Positions 1-7,500 of a stretch of 30,168 nucleotides of DNA are shown piece after piece. The stretch covers positions 483,209 through 513,376 of the forward strand of contig DEXE01000006.1 of the NCBI GenBank assembly GCA_002363955.1, given 5' to 3'. The notes below the pieces were generated by a model. It was not told the DNA's origin, did not search any database, and was given only the letters and a program-made list of their open reading frames with translations. Numbering within the stretch: position 1 is the first letter of the stretch; each line of letters begins with the position of its first letter. Made by a program: the position numbers and the translations under genes. This DNA is from Methylophaga sp. UBA3192. GTDB taxonomy: Bacteria > Pseudomonadota > Gammaproteobacteria > Nitrosococcales > Methylophagaceae.

Positions 1-67
1 TCAAGGCACGAGGAGCGCCTTTTGTGATATACATCCATGTATCTCACCCCATTGGGGCTTATACGCT

Positions 68-90
68 CAAAAACGCTCCCGGCGTTTTTG
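68..90. terminator. Terminator-like hairpin CAAAAACGC/GCGTTTTTG
   Basis: A perfect 9-bp stem with a 5-base loop. The A-run on the left and T-run on the right sit inside the stem, so it could act as a weak intrinsic terminator on either strand. It may serve a gene upstream of the window, or simply be part of the hairpin-rich element around it. Confidence 0.3.
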
Positions 91-210
91 TAGTTATTCT
101 AAATAAGCGACGAGCAACGCAGACCGGCGCACGCCTCCCTGGCGCGCCGGCATACAGTCCATCCGTGGACATAAGTGGCGCTTTTTCAGTCACAACCCGC
201 AGGGCTGGGA

Positions 211-295
211 CTATTTTTGCGGCCGACTGCGTTGTCAATCACTAATGTAGGAAGGCTACACGTCGTGCTTTCCGCCTTGTCGGACACAAAAATAG
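211..295. repeat. Inverted repeat with 17-bp arms
   Basis: The arm CTATTTTTGCGGCCGAC (211-227) matches the reverse complement of 279-295 at 15 of 17 positions. The 51-base interior can itself fold, with GGAAGGC and GCTTTCC as imperfect partners. The layout resembles a small non-autonomous repeat. No obvious target-site duplication was seen and there is no coding content. Confidence 0.5.
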
Positions 296-350
296 CCTCC
301 AGCAGCGGTGGATATGAAAGATAAACAAGCCCTAATCAAGGATAAAGAAG

Positions 351-1406
351 ATGACGTGGTTAATGTTAGCGGCAGGATTCGTTTTGCTGATTGTCGGTGC
401 CGAATTACTGGTTAAAGGTGCTTCTCGTTTAGCAACCAGCTTTGGTATTCCGGCTTTAGTCGTGGGTCTTACGGTGGTGGCTTTTGGTACCAGCGCACCG
501 GAGTTAGCGGTCAGTGTAAAAGCGGCATTTTCCGGACAAGCCGAGTTGGCCATTGCCAATGTGGTGGGCAGTAATATTTTTAATATTCTGTTTATTCTGG
601 GCTTAGCTGCATTGATTATGCCGCTGATGGTTTCGCAACAGCTGATCCGTCAGGATGTGCCGATCATGATGGGTGTCAGTTTTGTTGCTTTATGGATGAT
701 TCAAGACGGCAGTATCGGCAAGCCGGAAGCTGGTTTGCTGTTTTTGGGAGTCATTCTGTATACGGTATTTCTGTTTTATCAGGGTAAAAAAACCGGTATC
801 GAGGACAGACAAGCATCCAGCAGCCAAACAGCACCTATATGGCAAAATATTTTGCTACTGATAGTGGGCCTCGCGTTACTGGTTCTGGGCGCCAGATGGT
901 TGTTGCAAAGCGCCGTGACAATCGCCTCCTCATTTGGTGTCAGTGAGGCAGTCATTGGGTTAACCATCATTGCGGCTGGCACTTCTTTACCCGAAGTGAT
1001 GACATCTATTGTTGCCACCATTAAAGGTGAACGAGATATCGCTATTGGCAATGTGGTCGGCAGTAATATCTTTAATATTCTGGCGGTATTAGGCTTGTCA
1101 GGTTTGCTATCACCTACCCCATTACTGGCTAGCGAGCAGTTAAGCCAAATCGATTTTCCGGTGATGGTTGCAGTTGCAGTTTTATGTTTGCCATTGTTCT
1201 TTCTCGGCAGCACGTTAAATCGTTTCGAAGGCTTTTTATTCCTGCTGTTATATGTTGCTTATGTGTGGTTTACCATCGCAATAGCCTTATCCCTGCCCTA
1301 TCTGCAAGATTTACAAACCGTCCTGATCTATGGATTAGCACCTTTAGTTGGTTTTTATGTATTGCTGTGCCTGATAAATGATTTATTACAGCGGCGATAT
1401 AAGTAA
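351..1406 (+). CDS. Calcium/sodium antiporter, CaxA/YrbG family
   Basis: An inner-membrane cation exchanger of the Ca2+:cation antiporter superfamily, expected to exchange Ca2+ for Na+ or H+ across the cytoplasmic membrane. The 351-residue protein shows the internal duplication of this family: an alpha-1 repeat with GTSAPE (46-51) and NVVGSNIFN (70-78), and an alpha-2 repeat with GTSLPE (210-215) and NVVGSNIFN (234-242). The acidic Glu of each GTSxPE is the expected ion ligand. About ten hydrophobic segments are visible, with a hydrophilic loop near 145-162 between the two halves. Length is close to E. coli YrbG (about 325). The start is the ATG preceded by AAGGATAAAGAAG. The gene is convergent with the hydrolase gene, only 11 bases away, with no clear terminator between. 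Orthology to yrbG specifically is not certain, so no symbol is given. Confidence 0.9.
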   Translation: MTWLMLAAGFVLLIVGAELLVKGASRLATSFGIPALVVGLTVVAFGTSAPELAVSVKAAFSGQAELAIANVVGSNIFNILFILGLAALIMPLMVSQQLIRQDVPIMMGVSFVALWMIQDGSIGKPEAGLLFLGVILYTVFLFYQGKKTGIEDRQASSSQTAPIWQNILLLIVGLALLVLGARWLLQSAVTIASSFGVSEAVIGLTIIAAGTSLPEVMTSIVATIKGERDIAIGNVVGSNIFNILAVLGLSGLLSPTPLLASEQLSQIDFPVMVAVAVLCLPLFFLGSTLNRFEGFLFLLLYVAYVWFTIAIALSLPYLQDLQTVLIYGLAPLVGFYVLLCLINDLLQRRYK

Positions 1407-1417
1407 TGCACAAGTGA

Positions 1418-2356
1418 CTAGTCAGTAGCTTTCTGAGTCAAGTGCTGTCGTAACCGGTCGTCAACCTGCTCAGAGGCTTCCAAGTGTGGAGCATGACCAA
1501 CATTGTCGAGAGATAACATCTCTGCTCCTGGCAAGATAGCCAACAGTTTTGCTGATTCTGAATATGGGGTAACGATATCCTGTTTGCCCCATATTAATAA
1601 GGTCGGAATATTCTGCTGGCCTAGCTGCTGGTATGTGTCCAGATGGTTATCGGCCAACAAATGACGTGCTGTAGATAGCAGGCTTTTTCGAGTGTCTTTC
1701 ACCATGATTTCGTCTAAAAAACGGGTTTTTATCGTATCCAGTTCAGCCACTGGCAGATAAACCATATTTTCAATATGCTTCGTCAACTGGGTTCTCATCA
1801 GCACAATAGCCAACGGATCAGCTAATAACGGGAGTTGAAATAAAGCAACATCCTGGCGTTGGCTTAACGGCGATAACAGTGTCAGGGTGGTTATTTTTAA
1901 TGGTTCGTTTGCTGCAAACTCAGCGGCAACCAACGCCCCCATTGAGATACCGACTAAATGAAACGGTTCAGTAATGGCTAATGTTTGTAGCAAAGCCCGC
2001 AACTGATTCACAAACAGATCTTTATCGTAAATAACGTCTGGTCGATCTGAAAAACCTCGCCCATATAAATCAAAGCGTAATACACGAAAGCCATCTGCAA
2101 CCAGTCTGTCGAAAGTGCCATCCCACAGGTGTGAGCCTATAGCAAAACCATGTACCAGGATCACCAATGGTGCGTTTTCAGGTCCCTGCAATTCATAAAA
2201 AGTGTTACCGGCACTGAGTCTGGCAAGCTGACCAGACGAAGCTGGATCGCGAGCGTCTTCAATGTTCAGCACTTCAGGATCCTGCCATCTGGCCACAGCA
2301 TAGAATATGACCCAAAGCAGGATTATCAGCAGTGAAAAATATTTGATGATCTGCAC
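1418..2356 (-). CDS. Membrane-anchored alpha/beta hydrolase
   Basis: An alpha/beta-hydrolase-fold enzyme of 312 residues with unknown substrate. An N-terminal hydrophobic helix (about 7-22) acts as an uncleaved anchor or signal. The fold is clear: oxyanion-region HG motif in LVHGF (67-71), GRGFSDRP (99-106), nucleophile elbow GISMG with Ser138, an acid in WGKQD, and the catalytic His in NVGHAPH near the C-terminus. These are typical of lipases, esterases and C-C hydrolases, and the exact reaction cannot be told. The start is GTG, 12 bases after the stop of the htpX-like gene on the same strand. No strong Shine-Dalgarno is seen, which suggests translational coupling. It is probably the third gene of the lemA-htpX group. 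Confidence 0.85.
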   Translation of the reverse strand: MQIIKYFSLLIILLWVIFYAVARWQDPEVLNIEDARDPASSGQLARLSAGNTFYELQGPENAPLVILVHGFAIGSHLWDGTFDRLVADGFRVLRFDLYGRGFSDRPDVIYDKDLFVNQLRALLQTLAITEPFHLVGISMGALVAAEFAANEPLKITTLTLLSPLSQRQDVALFQLPLLADPLAIVLMRTQLTKHIENMVYLPVAELDTIKTRFLDEIMVKDTRKSLLSTARHLLADNHLDTYQQLGQQNIPTLLIWGKQDIVTPYSESAKLLAILPGAEMLSLDNVGHAPHLEASEQVDDRLRQHLTQKATD

Positions 2357-2368
2357 GGTTATTACGCG

Positions 2369-3400
2369 CTAACTATTTTGTTCGGTTGTTTCGATTACAG
2401 GCCAGCCATTATTTTCTGGGTCAAAAGCAGGATCCAGCACCTGAATACGTTTAACCAATGGAGGATGCGTTGATAATAATCCGGACATTTTGTTAGAAAG
2501 CTCGGAAAACATCATATGTCTTGCCTCTTCCAATTCATCATGTACGGGTTCTTTAATACCTTTTTGGCTCAGGCTGCCTATTTTTTTCAAAGCACCGGCT
2601 AAAGCGATAGGATCCCCGGTATAGCGTGTAGCATCAGCATCAGCAAGATATTCACGTTGACGAGAAATTGCTGCCTGCATGATTTTTCCCATAAAAGCCC
2701 CTAATAATCCCAACAGGATCAGAGCAATCCCTATTAAGGCTATCTGGGCTCCCCCTTTTCTGCCCCGGCCGCCGGAATGCATCAAAATACGTCCCAAAAC
2801 ATACAAAGCCATTAAGCCATGAATCAGGCCAATGACCCGCAGATTTAATCGCATATCCAGATTACGGATATGGGCAAATTCATGAGCAACAACAGCAGTC
2901 AGTTCATCGCGATTTAATAACGTCAATGCGCCACGAGTCACGGCAATAGCCGCATTATCGGGGGAGCTCCCGGCCGCGAACGCATTAATTCCGGGTTCGT
3001 TTTCAATGATAAAAATCTGCGGTGTCTGGAGGCTGGCACCCAACGCCACTTCCTCAACAATGTTTCTATAGCGTGTAACCAAGTGGTCACCCGTTATCTC
3101 ATTAATCTCGGTTGCACCTAAAGCATGAGCCACTTTCGCACCGTCACCTCCCATGGTGACAATTTTCCAGACAGAGGTGAGAACAATTACCGTAGCAACG
3201 CCGGCAGCAACCAGCCCAAATAATGGCCAGTTAACCATTATCTGTTCAGTCTGATTAATGCTGTCGCCGCTCATCCTGACAGAAGCCAGTGCGGCAATGA
3301 CGGCGGCAATCAATGCCACGGAAAAGAGAAACAAAGTCATTATCAGCCGACTTTGTTTTCGGGCATTTGCTCCAAGTTGATAGCTGCTCATTGCAGCCAT
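2369..3400 (-). CDS. M48-family zinc metalloprotease, HtpX-like
   Basis: An integral membrane zinc endopeptidase of the M48 family, thought to degrade damaged membrane proteins. The 343-residue protein has two N-terminal membrane helices (about 19-40 and 59-78), the zinc motif HEFAH (173-177) followed by a further helix, and a second hydrophobic pair around 190-241. The third zinc ligand is Glu250 in the REYLADADA segment, and a STHPP motif lies near 312. All catalytic residues are present. It starts two bases after the lemA stop. An alternative ATG is three codons in. LemA-HtpX pairs are common. This member carries a longer N-terminal region than E. coli HtpX (about 293 residues), so I call it HtpX-like. 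Confidence 0.9.
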   Translation of the reverse strand: MAAMSSYQLGANARKQSRLIMTLFLFSVALIAAVIAALASVRMSGDSINQTEQIMVNWPLFGLVAAGVATVIVLTSVWKIVTMGGDGAKVAHALGATEINEITGDHLVTRYRNIVEEVALGASLQTPQIFIIENEPGINAFAAGSSPDNAAIAVTRGALTLLNRDELTAVVAHEFAHIRNLDMRLNLRVIGLIHGLMALYVLGRILMHSGGRGRKGGAQIALIGIALILLGLLGAFMGKIMQAAISRQREYLADADATRYTGDPIALAGALKKIGSLSQKGIKEPVHDELEEARHMMFSELSNKMSGLLSTHPPLVKRIQVLDPAFDPENNGWPVIETTEQNS

Positions 3401-3402
3401 TT

Positions 3403-3981
3403 TTAAAATTCAACCTTGGGAGCTTCTTGAATCGCTTCACGGTCATCAAACTCCAGCTCTGATGCGCGAGTAAAGCTGAACATATTGGCTAGAATATTGG
3501 TCGGAAAAGTTTCCAGAACATTGTTATATTCAAGCACCGTATTATTGTAGCCGCGGCGTGAGGCTGCGACTTTATTTTCAATGCTGGTCAGCTGTTCCAT
3601 CAGATCCCGGAAAGCACCATCTGCTTTAAGATCTGGATAAGCTTCTGATAACGCAAAAATGCCACCCATTGCTTTTCCTAAAACACTCTCAGCCTGCCCC
3701 AGCGCCAGCATGGACTTCGCATCGCCCGAATCAATTTGATCACGCATTTTTTCTGCCTGATTGCGAGCTTCAATGACCCCATTAAGGGTTTCCTGTTCAT
3801 GCTTGGCATAGCCTTTTACGGTGCTCACCAATTGCGGAATCATGTCATGACGCTGTTTAAGTGTGACGTCTATCTGTTTGAATGCATTTTGAAAGATATT
3901 TCGATGCCGCACCAATTTATTGTATTCAATAATCACATATAAAATCAGTAAGCCGGCAATCCCTAGTAATACCCATTCCAT
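3403..3981 (-). CDS. lemA: LemA family protein
   Basis: A 192-residue LemA-family protein: a short periplasmic N-terminus, one membrane helix (about 5-20), then a long mostly alpha-helical cytoplasmic domain. The family segments KQRHDMIPQLVSTVKGYAKHE, EAYPDLKAD and SRRGYNN are recognisable. LemA proteins are of poorly defined function and are regularly encoded beside M48 proteases, as here. The ATG is preceded by GGAGAG seven bases upstream, so the start is secure. It is the first gene of a probable three-gene minus-strand operon, divergent from the cobalamin-riboswitch operon. Confidence 0.9.
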   Translation of the reverse strand: MEWVLLGIAGLLILYVIIEYNKLVRHRNIFQNAFKQIDVTLKQRHDMIPQLVSTVKGYAKHEQETLNGVIEARNQAEKMRDQIDSGDAKSMLALGQAESVLGKAMGGIFALSEAYPDLKADGAFRDLMEQLTSIENKVAASRRGYNNTVLEYNNVLETFPTNILANMFSFTRASELEFDDREAIQEAPKVEF

Positions 3982-4182
3982 ATTGACTCTCCTTATAGTG
4001 AACTTAATGTCGTGATTAATTATGAATTAGTTACCCACAGTTCGAAACAGCTTACTGACTATGAAAGCTAAGGGCTATTAATGTTCAGCCAAATATTATC
4101 TCAATAGCATTTTGGGACTTACTTTTGAAGCCAATCAAGCAACATTTGCAAGCTGACTCGTATTACTAAAATATCGTCTGGT
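3982..4182. other. Divergent intergenic region, left part
   Basis: About 200 AT-rich bases between the lemA start and the promoter of the riboswitch operon. It must contain the lemA promoter. A candidate minus-strand -10 CATAAT with a poor -35 is visible but not convincing. No small gene, RNA or repeat was recognised. Confidence 0.4.
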
Positions 4183-4210
4183 TTGCTTGAATAACAATTG
4201 TCTGTATTAT
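4183..4210 (+). promoter_or_regulatory. Candidate sigma-70 promoter of the riboswitch-cobN operon
   Basis: A -10-like TATTAT (4205-4210) lies 16 bases downstream of TTGCTT (4183-4188), which matches TTGACA at only three of six positions. The expected start site, about 4216-4218, falls just at the 5' edge of the cobalamin aptamer, which is the reason to believe it. No experimental support. Confidence 0.4.
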
Positions 4211-4482
4211 CGCTGGCAGTTTCAGGTGCCTTTATTACAACATGTGATAAAGGTTAAACGGGAAACAGGTGACCCACTCGTTTGGTTATGCCTGTACTGC
4301 CCCCGCAACGGTAAACAGTTACTTCATAGCTCTGGTCGCTATCTGCCTGATAGATCGACAGTCACTGTACTTCGGTATGGGAAGACGAGAAATGATGCCT
4401 ATGGTCTGTTAACTTTCATCGCCATCGATTGAAAGAAAACAGATCGCATGGCTAAGCTGTAAGTCCGGAGACCGGCCCGAAG
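4211..4482 (+). ncRNA. Cobalamin (AdoCbl-type) riboswitch
   Basis: The conserved landmarks of the B12 aptamer occur in order: CAGGTGCC (about 4223-4230), GGGAAACAGGTGA (about 4260-4272), the core GCCCCCGCAACGGTAA (4299-4314), a GTCACTGT ... TATGGGAAGAC peripheral hairpin (about 4361-4386), and the B12 box AAGTCCGGAGACCGGCC (about 4461-4477). It is longer than a minimal aptamer because of extra sequence between the core and the B12 box. B12 riboswitches usually repress downstream genes when cobalamin is plentiful. The next gene downstream is the CobN-like gene at 4593, leaving about 110 bases of expression platform. Confidence 0.92.
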
Positions 4483-4498
4483 CTAACTAAGGAGTCGT

Positions 4499-4585
4499 GG
4501 CGGGGTGCCTGAACGTTCCGAGATTACACTCATACTGTCCCCTGCCCGCTATTGACCAATTGATCGCTGTTATTGCTTCGGCAGG
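4499..4585 (+). promoter_or_regulatory. Putative riboswitch expression platform sequestering the cobN ribosome site
   Basis: The Shine-Dalgarno region GGCAGG (4580-4585) is exactly complementary to CCTGCC (4541-4546). The same C-rich strand, taken as CCCTGCC (4540-4546), can instead pair over seven bases, one of them G-U, with GGCGGGG (4499-4505). These mutually exclusive pairings are what a translation-level switch would use. The link to ligand binding is my inference. Confidence 0.4.
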
Positions 4586-4592
4586 ATGCTTT

Positions 4593-7500
4593 ATGTCTTT
4601 TATTTTCAAATTCTCCCTCAGACTGCTGAAGCAGATTTTTTTCCTTATTATTGCAGTGACCGCCGCGATATCAGCAGCGCATGCAACAGAGCAAAGTGTC
4701 ACCGTTATCGTGTCGGACCGATCTGCTCCAACCCTGGTGGCTGGCGCGCATCAGCTATTGCAACAGCAGGCTGATGCTAAGATACAAATTCGTACCGTCA
4801 GTCAGCTTAATTCGCTGAATGATAATGACCTTCAGCAATTACTTGATAACAGCGGCAGCTTATTAATAGTGGGGGTATTTGGTGATGCCGTTGAGCGTTT
4901 ACTGAGTCGTCAATATCAGCTTAAGCAAAAACGCTATGTATTACATAGTGATCAGCGACTCATTCAATTAAATAGTGATCCCGTTGCAGAATTCATTCCT
5001 GAACAGGTGCTTAGCGATAAAACCTCATTAAGCTCGGCAGAAATGCTACAGGCCAAACAAGATAAGTATCCCGCCTATCAAAACTGGTTACAGGCTCGTG
5101 CCTACTGGGTGAACCGTTCAACCGAAAATGCCCGTAACTTACTGGATATGTTGCTGTCAGATGGCAGCAGAATAGCCGAAATGCAACTGGTCGGCGCCCT
5201 GCGCTTTGCTTTGCATACTCCTGAAAAAATACAATGGCTTTCCCCTACTGAACTTGCAAAACAACTACAGTCTTCTCAACCCGTTGTCTGGTTACTGGAT
5301 CACGATACTGGCGATTTAACCGGTGAATGGAAATTGCATCAACAATACTGCCAGGCATTGAACAGCCAATGCATTTCAGTTTTGGCCGCCTGGGGGGAAC
5401 CCAGTGTTGAGGCGATTCAAACTATCCACAATCTGATGAACAACCACTTGCAAAATACGCCATGGGGCCTGGTTTCCATTCAGGATTTTGTGATTGGTGG
5501 TGGTGATGGTCGGGAACAGGTGGAACAGCTGTTTACCGAAATGAATGTGCCGGTAGTAAAAGGTATCCGTATAACGGAGCTGACTCAAGCTGATTATGAT
5601 TTATCGGCACAAGGTGTTCCACGCGACTCGATTCATTACCGAATCGCCATGCCCGAGTTACAGGGGGTTAGTCAGCCGCAGATATTAGCCTTATCGGAGC
5701 CGGCAAAGCTTGATCAGCAAACCGGTGCACAGCTTACGCAAAGTCTGCCTGTCACCAGCGAAATTAACCGCCAGGCAATACGCATGCAACGCTGGCTGGA
5801 CCTGCAACAAAAAGACAATGCTGATAAACGTGTTGCGATTATTTATTACAACCATCCTCCCGGCAGACACAATATCGGCGCCGATAATCTGAATGTGCCG
5901 GAAAGTTTATTGGAAATATTAAATGCGCTTAAAAACGCAGGTTATCAGACAGGTGAGCTGCCAAAAGATGCGGAATCTTTGCTGGATATGCTGCAACTTC
6001 AAGGGGTGAATTTACCTGAAGACGCTGAAGCATTATCAGCAATGTCCAAGGTTGCTAACACTATGACAGCTGATGATTATCAACGCTGGTTCAAACAGTT
6101 ACCGGCAACTGTTCAGGCTGAAATGATTGATGGTCCTTTGGCAGCTTTACAGCAGCGGATGCGTGATGCTATTAAGCAGGCGCTGGCGTTGGAAAATGTA
6201 AGCGTTCGACAGTCTCAACTGGATTTGTTGTCAGGGTTTATGCAGCAAACTACGACGGATATTCATCACGCGCTGGATGGTTTGCGTCATCCCGGGCGCA
6301 GTCGGGCATTGGATTTATTAACCCAGCTGGAACAGGATTATCAGCAGATCATCGCCGCTGCTGCTCAAGGTAAAAAACCTGACTGGCAACATAGCGAATC
6401 ATTACATGATGCCCTGTTGGAAATGCAGATAGAAGGTATTCGTGGCTGGGGTGAAGTACCCGGCAAAGTGATGGTCTGGGATAATCAGTTACTGATTCCC
6501 GGCGTGCAATTTGGCAATGTGTTTATTGGTCCACAACCACCGCGTGGCTGGGAAATCCATGAAGAATTGTTGCATGCCAATATGTCCTTCCCGCCGCCGC
6601 ATCAATATCTGGCGTTTTATCATTTTATCCAGTCGCAATTTAATGCTGATGCCATGGTACATGTCGGTCGTCACTCGACCTATGAGTTTTTACCAAAACG
6701 CAGTGTTGGCCTGGGCGAAGATGATTACCCCAGCATCATTGCCGGTGAGGTGCCCGGAATTTATCCCTATATCGTCGATGGTGTGGGTGAAGGCATTCAA
6801 GCCAAACGGCGTGGTCAGGCGGTTATCATTGATCATTTAACTCCCCCGCTTGCCGTCACTGAACTGTATGACGATCTGCTGCAACTACGTCAATTGATTG
6901 AAAGCGCGGAAGCCGCTTCAGACAAAGCCACCCGGGATCGCGCTATTGTCACTTTACGTGAACAAATCGAAACCATGGGCCTGCGTGATGAATTGATTGC
7001 CAGCATGGATGAAGAATTGCTGGTTCGCGGCGCCGGTTTTGACGACATTGATGACGATTTTCTATTGCATGAAGTCGGTCATTATCTGACCCATTTCCAG
7101 GAAACCTTTATGCCGCTTGGCTTGCATGTATTTGGCCGTGACTGGTCCGCTGAAGGGCTGGATACCATGATGACTTCGATGATAGATAACAGTGAATCCA
7201 CTGACCAGCAACGTGAAGCTATCTATCAAAAGCTGAAAATATCGCCAGCCGCTGAAATTCAAGCGCTGTTAAATGGCTTGAATGGTCATTTCATTGCGCC
7301 GGGTAAAGGTAACGATCCCATCCGTACTCCGGATGCTTTGCCCACAGGACGAAATTTTTATGCTTTGGATGGCAGTTTATTACCCACCCGGTTGGGTTTT
7401 GAAATTGGCCAGCAATTGGCTGCACCGGTATTAGCGGCTGAGAAAGGCCATATTGAGGGGCATAAAATCGGCGATCGTAATAAACAAGGTGTGATTTTAT

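Larger units (their letters stand above)
1..350. repeat. Hairpin-rich non-coding region, possible intergenic repeat element
   Basis: No convincing gene lies in these 350 bases. They hold a run of short inverted repeats: AAGGC/GCCTT (3-7 with 17-21), an 11-bp near-perfect palindrome (24-34 with 37-47), CCCC/GGGG (47-50 with 54-57), CAAAAACGC/GCGTTTTTG (68-76 with 82-90), CCGGCGC/GCGCCGG (124-130 with 144-150), GTCCA/TGGAC (157-161 with 166-170), and long arms at 211-227 and 279-295. Coding sequence does not normally look like this. A multi-copy intergenic element (REP/MITE-like) or a structured RNA are the main possibilities. The last 30 bases carry the leader and ribosome site of the antiporter gene. 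Copy number in the genome cannot be seen from one window. Confidence 0.5.

Noticed and set aside
24..245. Open frame of 73 codons on the plus strand
   Set aside because: It runs straight through a chain of inverted repeats, has no ribosome site and resembles no protein I know. Similar short annotated proteins probably come from translated repeats.
316..335. Near-repeat GAAAGATAAACAAGCCCTAA, also found at 23612-23631 (18 of 20)
   Set aside because: A rough estimate shows that a 20-base match with two mismatches is expected by chance a few times in a window this size, and the flanks do not align.
1407..1417. Terminator between the convergent antiporter and hydrolase genes
   Set aside because: The 11-base gap contains no inverted repeat, and no convincing hairpin with a T-run was found at either gene end.
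4187..4432. 81-codon open frame inside the riboswitch
   Set aside because: It coincides with the aptamer, whose conserved RNA motifs explain the sequence. No protein family resemblance.
4497..4592. N-terminal extension of the CobN-like protein from GTG
   Set aside because: The extra 32 residues precede a clear signal peptide and occupy the likely expression platform; the ATG at 4593 has the better ribosome site.
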